This document shows, piece by piece, positions 6,847 to 12,499 of a DNA stretch of 13,356 nucleotides. A program made the position numbers and the translations under genes. Positions within the stretch are counted from its first letter, which is position 1; every line of letters starts with the position of its first letter. The notes below the pieces were generated by a model, which saw only the letters and a list, made by a program, of their open reading frames with translations, was not told where the DNA came from and made no database searches. The DNA lies in NCBI GenBank assembly GCA_046717125.1, contig JBKJVQ010000100.1:1-13356 (forward strand). The letters are read 5' to 3'. The stretch comes from JBKJVQ01 sp046717125 (lineage in GTDB: Bacteria > Pseudomonadota > Alphaproteobacteria > Rhizobiales > Methyloligellaceae).

Positions 6847-8106
6847 CTAAGACGCGTAAACCTCCGGAAGGGTTGCAATGTCGAAACCGTCTTCGGTAAG
6901 TTCCGCGATCACGCGCCTTGTGTGACTGGCGTCCCGGGTCTCGATGACGAGATCGAGGAACGCGCCGCGCGCGGACACGTCGAGCATCGTGCGCCGATGC
7001 GACACTTCGAGAATATTTGCGCCGGACTTGCCGAGACGGGTTGCGATCTTGCCGAGTACGCCAGGCTGATCGGCGGTCTTGAGGCGGAGCGACACGATCT
7101 TGGAATCGCGTTCGAGACCCCGCATCACGATCGAGGCCAGGATACGCGGGTCGATATTCCCGCCCGAAACGATCAGGCAGACGTTTCGCCCCGCGAAGCG
7201 CTCGGGCGAAGCCAGCATGGCCGCGAGCGGCGCGGCGCCGGCGCCTTCGGCCACAGTCTTCTGCAGTGAAAGCAGGAGGCAGATCGCGGCTTCGATCGCG
7301 CTCTCGTCGACGATCATGATGTCGCTCACGAGCCGCCGTACGATCGGCAGGGTGAGAGCGCCCGACGTCTTTACGGCGATGCCGTCCGCGAGAGTCGTGC
7401 CGCCGCAAATGGCGTCGCGGCCCTCCAGCGCTGCGCGCATCGACGGATAGGTCGCCGTCTGCACGCCGATCAATTCGATGTTCGCATTGATCCCTTTCGC
7501 CGCGACGGCGATGCCGCTTGCCAGCCCGCCGCCGCCAACGGGTACAACGAACATGTCGATCAGCGGATGGTCTTCCAGGACTTCCAGAGCGATCGTGCCC
7601 TGGCCGGCGATGACATTGGCATCGTCGTAAGGATGGATTAGGACGAGCTCGCGTTCCTCTGCGAGTTCTTCCGCCCGGGCCCGCGCGTCGGCGAATCCGT
7701 CCCCCGCGAGCACCACTTCCGCGCCAAGCGCTTCGGTGTTCCCGACTTTCACGAATGGTGTGGTCTCGGGCATGACGATGACGGACGGCACGCCCAGCCG
7801 CCCGGCGTGGTAAGCAACCGCTTGCGCGTGATTGCCGGCGGACATCGCGATTACGCCGCGCGCCCGCACAAGATCGGGCAGAGACAGAAGTTTGGCGAGC
7901 GCGCCCCGTTCCTTGAACGCCCCGGTCAGCTGCATGGTCTCGTATTTCAGGTAAACATTTGCGCCGGTAATCGCTGAAAGCTTCGGCGCAGGGATCGTCG
8001 GCGTGCGGACGATCTGACCCTCAATTTGCGCGGCTGCGCGGCGTACATCGTCCAGCGTTACCGCGCGCTCGGCCTTCCCGGTCAGCGGGGAGAACGCGTC
8101 GTTCAT
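6847..8106 (-). CDS. ilvA: Threonine ammonia-lyase with C-terminal ACT domain
   Basis: A 419-residue pyridoxal-phosphate enzyme of fold type II. It deaminates L-threonine to 2-oxobutanoate, the first committed step to isoleucine (or a catabolic step). The cofactor lysine is K65 in LTGAFKERGAL, AMSAGNHAQAVAYHA is the asparagine loop, and VPVGGGGLASG near residue 187 is the phosphate-binding glycine loop. A single ACT domain occupies about 335-415, beginning at KIVSLRLKTADQPGVLGKIA. This is the short TdcB-like catalytic core plus one ACT domain, not the long E. coli IlvA with two C-terminal regulatory repeats, so allosteric behaviour may differ. The ATG (8104-8106) overlaps the hemB stop by 4 bp, indicating translational coupling; a G-rich stretch just before it may serve as ribosome site. 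A serine ammonia-lyase role cannot be excluded. Confidence 0.93.
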   Translation of the reverse strand: MNDAFSPLTGKAERAVTLDDVRRAAAQIEGQIVRTPTIPAPKLSAITGANVYLKYETMQLTGAFKERGALAKLLSLPDLVRARGVIAMSAGNHAQAVAYHAGRLGVPSVIVMPETTPFVKVGNTEALGAEVVLAGDGFADARARAEELAEERELVLIHPYDDANVIAGQGTIALEVLEDHPLIDMFVVPVGGGGLASGIAVAAKGINANIELIGVQTATYPSMRAALEGRDAICGGTTLADGIAVKTSGALTLPIVRRLVSDIMIVDESAIEAAICLLLSLQKTVAEGAGAAPLAAMLASPERFAGRNVCLIVSGGNIDPRILASIVMRGLERDSKIVSLRLKTADQPGVLGKIATRLGKSGANILEVSHRRTMLDVSARGAFLDLVIETRDASHTRRVIAELTEDGFDIATLPEVYAS

Positions 8107-9167
8107 CCCCCCGCCCGCAGTCGCCTGGCGGCGTCCAGCGCAAAATAGGTGAGGACGCCGTCGGCCCCGGCGCGCTTGAACGCGATCAGCGTTTCCATCA
8201 TGACGCGATCACGGTCCATCCAGCCGCGCTCGGCCGCGGCGTTGAGCATCGCGTACTCGCCCGACACCTGAAACGCGAACGTCGGCACGCCGAATTCGTC
8301 CTTCACCCGCCGAACGATGTCGAGATAAGGCATGCCCGGCTTCACCATCACCATATCCGCGCCTTCCGCCAGATCGAGAGCGACCTCCCGCAAGGCTTCG
8401 TCCGTGTTCGCCGGATCCATCTGGTAGGTAAGCTTGTCGCCCTTCAGGGTCATCGCGGAGCCGACCGCATCCCGGAAGGGACCATAGAACGCCGACGCGT
8501 ACTTGGCCGCGTAGGCCATGATCTGGACGTTGCCGAAGCCTGCGGTTTCGAGCGCCGTCCGCATCGCGCCGACGCGCCCGTCCATCATGTCCGAAGGCGC
8601 GACGATATCGCAGCCGGCCTCGGCCTGATTGAGCGTCTGCCGGACGAGAATGTCGATGGTCTCGTCGTTCAATATGATGCCGTCTTCGATCAGACCGTCA
8701 TGACCATGGCTCGTGTAGGGATCGAGCGCCACGTCGCAGATCACACCGATATTCGGCACCTCGGCCTTGATCGCGCGCACGGCCCGGCAGACAAGGTTGT
8801 CCGGATTATAGGCTTCGGTCGCATCGAGGTTGCGCAACGACATGTCCGTGAAGGGAAAGAGCGCGAGCGCGGGGATGCCGAGGGCCGCCGCTTCCTGCGC
8901 AGCCCGAACGGCGTTATCGATCGACAACCGCTCGACGCCCGGCAGGCTGGTCACCGGCGACCTCTGATCCTCCCCCTCGACGACGAAGAGCGGCCAGATG
9001 AGGTCGTCGACCGAGAGCGCGTTCTCGCGCGTCAGCCGCCGTGACCAGTCCGACTTGCGATTGCGGCGCATGCGGTTCGCAGGGAAGGCCGGCGCCCCGA
9101 TCGATTGGCTACCGCCTCGCGTCTGATGAACGCCGCGCGCGCGGCGCTTGTCCTTGCTCGTCGCCAA
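8103..9167 (-). CDS. hemB: Porphobilinogen synthase (delta-aminolevulinate dehydratase)
   Basis: HemB, 354 residues, cytoplasmic. It condenses two 5-aminolevulinate molecules to porphobilinogen in haem, cobalamin and bacteriochlorophyll synthesis. Schiff-base lysines are K222 (MAYAAKYASAFYGPFR) and K276 (MVMVKPGMPYLD). The metal-site segment reads DVALDPYTSHGHDG (145-158): the three cysteines of zinc enzymes are replaced by A, D and D, placing it in the magnesium-type group. The open frame begins at TTG (codon 9165-9167), preceded by GCAGG at a 7-base gap on the - strand. The next in-frame start is an ATG at 9069-9071 (residue 33), just before RRNRKSDWSRR, with no ribosome site; relatives have about 30 residues ahead of this block, favouring the TTG. 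It overlaps ilvA downstream by 4 bp. Confidence 0.95.
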   Translation of the reverse strand: MATSKDKRRARGVHQTRGGSQSIGAPAFPANRMRRNRKSDWSRRLTRENALSVDDLIWPLFVVEGEDQRSPVTSLPGVERLSIDNAVRAAQEAAALGIPALALFPFTDMSLRNLDATEAYNPDNLVCRAVRAIKAEVPNIGVICDVALDPYTSHGHDGLIEDGIILNDETIDILVRQTLNQAEAGCDIVAPSDMMDGRVGAMRTALETAGFGNVQIMAYAAKYASAFYGPFRDAVGSAMTLKGDKLTYQMDPANTDEALREVALDLAEGADMVMVKPGMPYLDIVRRVKDEFGVPTFAFQVSGEYAMLNAAAERGWMDRDRVMMETLIAFKRAGADGVLTYFALDAARRLRAGG

Positions 9168-9214
9168 ATTAAGACCTGCGTTTTAGCTGCTTGGGCACCG
9201 CAATCAGCCGGGCT

Positions 9215-9242
9215 CACATAGCCTAAACTACTGGAAATCCAA
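9215..9242 (-). promoter_or_regulatory. Candidate promoter for hemB
   Basis: Read on the - strand, TTGGAT (9237-9242) and TATGTG (9215-9220) are 16 bases apart and lie in the 90-bp gap between the extensin-like gene and hemB. The match to a housekeeping -35/-10 pair is moderate and unverified. Confidence 0.3.
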
Positions 9243-9257
9243 AGCGGCGCCGTCATG

Positions 9258-10217
9258 TCAGCGGCAATAGTTACCGCTGCGGCGCTCCGCCATGTCAAAA
9301 TGGAAATGGTCGCGATGCGCGGCGTTGGCGGCCGGACCCAGCACCGTCCCGAACACCGGGCAGGCGCCTTCATGGACCTCGCGCAGGAACAGCGCCTTTG
9401 GAGCATTGCCTCCCGCCATCGCCGAAACGGCCGCACGCAGCGGGTTGCGCCACGGCAGTTCCGGCCCCGAGCCCGTGTTTACCCCGCCCATGCGCCTCCA
9501 GTCGTCTACGATCGTGACCACATCCCCGGATGCGAGCTCGAACGCGGCGACGTCGAAGGCGTTGGCGCGTGCGTGCTCACTGAGAATGCCGTTCCGTGCG
9601 CCGTAGCGGTTGCGGCACGTATAGCCTGAAGCATTGCGGAGCTTCACAACCTGCGATTTGAGATGCGTCTTGGCCTTGCCTTGAACGGTTTCTCGCGCCC
9701 ATTTGTCGAGCGAAGCCGCCAGCGTGCAGGTCATGACCGGCGGCGGGGTGAGCGCGATCTTGGGATTCGATCCGATTGACGACACGCTGATCGGCGCGGG
9801 CGTGCCGCAACTCCCCTCTTTCATCGGCTCGGCTGGAGCATATTCGACATGCGTCGAGGCAAGAAGCTGTGTGCATGCCTCCTTCGCTTTGGCGATCTCG
9901 CCCGCCTCCCATTGCGTCTGCGCCGGCGCTATCTGCTGCGTATCCTCACGCGCGACAACAGGTTCGGGCGCGCGCCCTTTGCCCGCGCGGGCCGGATGTG
10001 TATCGGGTAGGGGCGGAGGCGGGCCGGGCGGTTCGGCGCGACGGAACTCGATCGGTCCCCACGCCGCGGGCGGCATCGCTCGGAATTGCGACGCAGGACC
10101 GAGCGGCCTTAGCGGATCGCGATCTGGCGCAACAGGTTCGGTGCGCGCAACCGTCGCCGCGCACAGGCCAAGCATCACGAGCGCCGAAAGACGCACCCAC
10201 ACCATTTGCCGCAGCAT
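9258..10217 (-). CDS. Extensin-like secreted protein, putative M15-type cell-wall peptidase
   Basis: A 319-residue protein with the extensin-like C-terminal domain found in many alphaproteobacteria. I start it at the ATG 10215-10217, which has GGGAG 3 bases upstream on the - strand and opens a signal peptide (about 1-26); an in-frame TTG at 10257-10259 would prepend 14 residues without a better site. A proline-rich linker lies at about 61-86 (GPPPPLPDTHP). The C-terminal domain shows SEHARANAFDV (H215, D222) and HRDHFHFD (H301, H304, H306). This HxxxxxxD plus HxxHxH layout resembles the zinc ligands of VanY/MepA-type (M15/LAS) peptidoglycan peptidases. Five cysteines remain after C115 (137, 164, 201, 286, 318), compatible with three disulfides including C115, as expected in the periplasm. 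Peptidase activity is inference; no role is established for this gene. Confidence 0.82.
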   Translation of the reverse strand: MLRQMVWVRLSALVMLGLCAATVARTEPVAPDRDPLRPLGPASQFRAMPPAAWGPIEFRRAEPPGPPPPLPDTHPARAGKGRAPEPVVAREDTQQIAPAQTQWEAGEIAKAKEACTQLLASTHVEYAPAEPMKEGSCGTPAPISVSSIGSNPKIALTPPPVMTCTLAASLDKWARETVQGKAKTHLKSQVVKLRNASGYTCRNRYGARNGILSEHARANAFDVAAFELASGDVVTIVDDWRRMGGVNTGSGPELPWRNPLRAAVSAMAGGNAPKALFLREVHEGACPVFGTVLGPAANAAHRDHFHFDMAERRSGNYCR

Positions 10218-10250
10218 CGCTCCCGTATCCCTCAGGAGCGCTCCCTCACA

Positions 10251-10295
10251 CGCGAGCAAGGTTGTCGGCGAATGTTTCCGACGTTAATGCTCGCG
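10251..10295. promoter_or_regulatory. Nested symmetric dyad in the divergent intergenic region
   Basis: Outer arms CGCGAGCA (10251-10258) and TGCTCGCG (10288-10295) are exact complements. Inner arms GTCGG (10264-10268) and CCGAC (10278-10282) are also complementary, with equal 5-base gaps on each side and a 9-base centre. The axis at 10273 lies between the extensin-like gene (start 10217, leftward) and the hydratase-like gene (start 10340, rightward), where a shared operator or cruciform would sit. No regulator can be named. Confidence 0.5.
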
Positions 10296-10339
10296 CCCCG
10301 CCGTCGTAGCCAGTGTGTTGGATGAGATAAGGCAAGAGA

Positions 10340-11416
10340 ATGGCCGAGATCAGCCGGATACGGATCGAAAAGAAGAATCGCTGCGGGCTGATCGTTCTCG
10401 ATAGGCCGGAAAGGCTCAACGCGCTCAACAGCGAGATGCTGCTCGCGATGGAAGCAGCGCGCCGCGCCTGGGCCGAGGACCTGGACGTTTACGGCGTCGT
10501 CACGCGTTCGTCCGATCCGGCGCATTTCTGCAGCGGCGGTGATCTGAAGGCCTATTACGAAGCGTGGCGCCGCGGCGCGACCGAGGATTTGAGGCAGTTC
10601 TACCGCACCGAATATCAGCACTGCTGGACGCTCGATCGATTCGTGAAGCCGAGCGTCACGCTTATCGATGGCACGCTTATGGGCGGCGGCCTCGGCATCT
10701 CGTATTACGGAACCCATCGCGTCGGCGGCGAGAACCTGCGTTTCGCGATGCCGGAATGCCGTATCGGATTTTTTCCCGATGTCGGCGCGACCCGGTTTCT
10801 CTCACGCATGCCCGGCAAGATCGGCCTGTATCTCGCGCTGACGGGCCGGGCGGTGGGGCAGGCCGACGCTTACTGGCTCGAGATCCTGTCGCATTGCGCG
10901 CCTGCGTCGCGCTTCGACGAGATCGAATTCGCGCTATCCGAAGCCGAGCCGGTCGATACGGTCCTGAAGCATATGCATGTCGATCCCGGCCCGGCGCCGC
11001 TGGAAGTCCTGCGCCCGCTGATCGACCGGATCTTCTCCGCAGGTTCGGTCGAAGCCATTCTCGCCCGGCTGGACGGTGTGCAGGGTCCCGACAAGCGCTG
11101 GGCCGAGGGCGTCGCGACAGACATTCGCGCAAATCGTCCGCTCAGCGTGAAGGTCGCCTTCGCGCAGCTCGCGCGCGGCCCGGATATCCCGCTGGACGAC
11201 GCGCTCCGGCTGGAATACCGGCTCGCCGATCGCTTCATCGATGATGACCAGTTTTTCGAAGGCATTCGCGCCGCCGTCATTGACAAGGACCGGACGCCGG
11301 CTTGGTCTCCTGCGGACATTGCCGGCATCTCAGACAGCGACGTAGAAACCCTTTTCACCGGAAGCGGCCGGCCTGGGCTGGACCTGGTCTATCCGTTTCG
11401 GGCCGCGATCATCTGA
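10340..11416 (+). CDS. Enoyl-CoA hydratase/isomerase family, 3-hydroxyisobutyryl-CoA hydrolase-like
   Basis: A 358-residue crotonase-fold enzyme, cytoplasmic. The oxyanion-hole region is CSGGDLKAYYEA (64-75) and the second glycine loop is GTLMGGGLGISYYG (111-124). MPECRIGFFPDVGATRFLSR (137-156) carries E139 and D147, positions that correspond to the catalytic Glu and Asp of 3-hydroxyisobutyryl-CoA hydrolase. The C-terminal block FFEGIRAAVIDKDRTPAW (about 305-322) is the other hallmark of that branch, and the length is about 100 residues more than ordinary enoyl-CoA hydratases. The likely reaction is thioester hydrolysis of 3-hydroxyisobutyryl-CoA in valine breakdown, or a related acyl-CoA. 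No other valine-pathway genes lie nearby, so the substrate stays open. The start ATG has only a loose purine-rich site (GGCAAGAG) 2 bases upstream. It is transcribed away from the extensin-like gene. Confidence 0.85.
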   Translation: MAEISRIRIEKKNRCGLIVLDRPERLNALNSEMLLAMEAARRAWAEDLDVYGVVTRSSDPAHFCSGGDLKAYYEAWRRGATEDLRQFYRTEYQHCWTLDRFVKPSVTLIDGTLMGGGLGISYYGTHRVGGENLRFAMPECRIGFFPDVGATRFLSRMPGKIGLYLALTGRAVGQADAYWLEILSHCAPASRFDEIEFALSEAEPVDTVLKHMHVDPGPAPLEVLRPLIDRIFSAGSVEAILARLDGVQGPDKRWAEGVATDIRANRPLSVKVAFAQLARGPDIPLDDALRLEYRLADRFIDDDQFFEGIRAAVIDKDRTPAWSPADIAGISDSDVETLFTGSGRPGLDLVYPFRAAII

Positions 11417-11440
11417 GCTCTTCTTCGTCGTGGTAACGTA

Positions 11441-11510
11441 TCAACAATATTGCTCAAATCTTTATCCAATTATAGTGATATATTAATCGTTCTATTTAAG
11501 CAGATTTTAG
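11441..11510. promoter_or_regulatory. AT-rich ldtR promoter region
   Basis: Only 17 of these 70 bases are G or C, in an otherwise GC-rich window. Several -10-like hexamers occur (TATAGT 11471-11476, TATATT 11479-11484) and TTGCTC (11450-11455) could be a -35, but spacing is not ideal for any pair, so I do not choose one. The stretch probably contains the ldtR promoter and binding sites. Confidence 0.5.
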
Positions 11511-11525
11511 GTTGCCTCACGTAAA

Positions 11526-11544
11526 GTCCCTATCAAACAGGGAC
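11526..11544. promoter_or_regulatory. Candidate operator just upstream of ldtR
   Basis: GTCCCT (11526-11531) and AGGGAC (11539-11544) are exact complements around ATCAAAC. The repeat ends 25 bp before the ldtR ATG and overlaps the expected 5' leader or transcription start. MarR regulators commonly bind dyads in their own promoter, so autoregulation is a fair guess; an RNA hairpin in the leader is the alternative. Confidence 0.4.
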
Positions 11545-11569
11545 AAAACAATAAACACAGAGGCATCAC

Positions 11570-12079
11570 ATGGGCGCGGTTTCGAGTGTTAAGTACGATT
11601 ACGTTTCGGATGAATCCGATGACATCGGTGGTCGCTATCAGTTGTCTTTGCGTCTTGTCGAACGGCTTCACCGGATGCTGCTCGATGTCATCAAAGCGGA
11701 ATTCGAGCGCATGGGCCGAAACGAAGTCAACAGCGTTCAGGCACTGCTGATCTACAATATCGGCGACGCAGAGTTGACGGCTGGTGAGTTGACCAGCCGT
11801 GGTTACTATGTCGGGTCGAACGTTTCTTACAATTTAAAGAAGTTGGTTGAAGCCGGCTACATTCATCATGAGCGTTCGCGTACCGACCGTCGCTCGGTGC
11901 GGGTTCGCCTGACGGACAAGGGCCGCTCGGTTGCGCAGGTCGTCGAGGATCTCTACGAGCGTCAACTCAAGTCGATCGAGCATGTCGGTGGGCTCGGCAT
12001 GGACCAGCTCGCGGCAATGAACCATTCGCTGGTTCGTCTTGAGCGCTTCTGGGCCGACCAGATCCGCTACCGGTTGTAG
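11570..12079 (+). CDS. ldtR: MarR-family regulator LdtR
   Basis: A 169-residue winged-helix regulator resembling LdtR of Hyphomicrobiales. In Candidatus Liberibacter asiaticus LdtR activates an L,D-transpeptidase gene and osmotic-stress tolerance. The N-terminal helix (RYQLSLRLVERLHRMLLDVIKAEFERMG) starts the dimer region. The DNA-binding unit runs from about residue 52 to 110, with recognition helix SRGYYVGSNVSYNLKKLVEAGYI and wing HHERSRTDRRSVRVRLTDKG. A long C-terminal helix (QVVEDLYERQLKSIEHV... to the end) completes the dimer interface. AGAGG (11559-11563) lies 6 bases before the ATG. The downstream gene is an L,D-transpeptidase, its expected target, but a hairpin terminator and a 420-bp gap separate them, so regulation should act in trans. 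Confidence in the LdtR assignment is high because family features and neighbour agree. Confidence 0.92.
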   Translation: MGAVSSVKYDYVSDESDDIGGRYQLSLRLVERLHRMLLDVIKAEFERMGRNEVNSVQALLIYNIGDAELTAGELTSRGYYVGSNVSYNLKKLVEAGYIHHERSRTDRRSVRVRLTDKGRSVAQVVEDLYERQLKSIEHVGGLGMDQLAAMNHSLVRLERFWADQIRYRL

Positions 12080-12127
12080 GCGATCAGGATTGTGGCCTGG
12101 GGGATCGACCCTAACTTAAGGTGATCC

Positions 12128-12159
12128 AGATGCGGCCGGTCGTCTCACTGGCCGCATCT
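12128..12159 (+). terminator. Terminator-like hairpin after ldtR
   Basis: AGATGCGGCC (12128-12137) and GGCCGCATCT (12150-12159) form a perfect 10-bp stem with a 12-base loop, 48 bp after the ldtR stop. The following CCGTTTGTTG is only weakly T-rich, so efficiency is uncertain. It would separate ldtR transcription from the L,D-transpeptidase gene. Confidence 0.65.
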
Positions 12160-12499
12160 CCGTTTGTTGCGTCAATTGCAGTTCGGGTTGCTTTTTGCCC
12201 CGTCCGCCGCGCATTATTGCCCCATTCGAAGCGTACAAGGTTCGTCGAGGGGAAGGCGCGGGCAGCGTCTTCATCAGGCCGAACGAGGGAACAGGCGGGG
12301 ACGGTTCATCTCCCGAACCGGAATGCCGGACGCGCGTTGTGCGGGTCTGGTAAGGAAAATCGGGGGAATCCAGTTTCTCGCATCGTTGATCGGTCGTGTT
12401 GGCACGGCGAGTCGTCGATTGTTAACGACGCGTCGATAGGCTGACTGCGATTGCAGCGCGCAGGCGCTGGGAGCGGTCGGCCGGACGGGAGCGGCAAGA
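12160..12499. other. Non-coding region upstream of the L,D-transpeptidase gene
   Basis: No convincing gene is seen; short frames on both strands lack ribosome sites and recognisable sequence. Visible structure includes CGGTTC/GAACCG (12302-12307/12315-12320) and CTGC/GCAG (12445-12448/12453-12456), as well as repeated GTCG-rich words around 12409-12437. A possible promoter is TTGGCA (12399-12404) with TTAACG (12422-12427) at a 17-base spacing, a weak -10. The region probably holds the promoter, an LdtR site and a leader for the downstream gene. Confidence 0.45.

Noticed and set aside
9703..10287. 194-codon + frame antisense to the extensin-like gene
   Set aside because: Gly/Ala/Ser-rich shadow; the - strand frame has a signal peptide, family motifs and a good ribosome site.
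12399..12427. Sigma-54 type promoter (TTGGCAC start)
   Set aside because: The -24 GG element resembles the consensus, but no GC dinucleotide of the TTGC type lies at the -12 spacing.
12121..12444. Possible small gene (107 codons) between ldtR and the transpeptidase
   Set aside because: Begins within the terminator hairpin, has no ribosome site, and its translation is Arg/Ser-rich without recognisable features.
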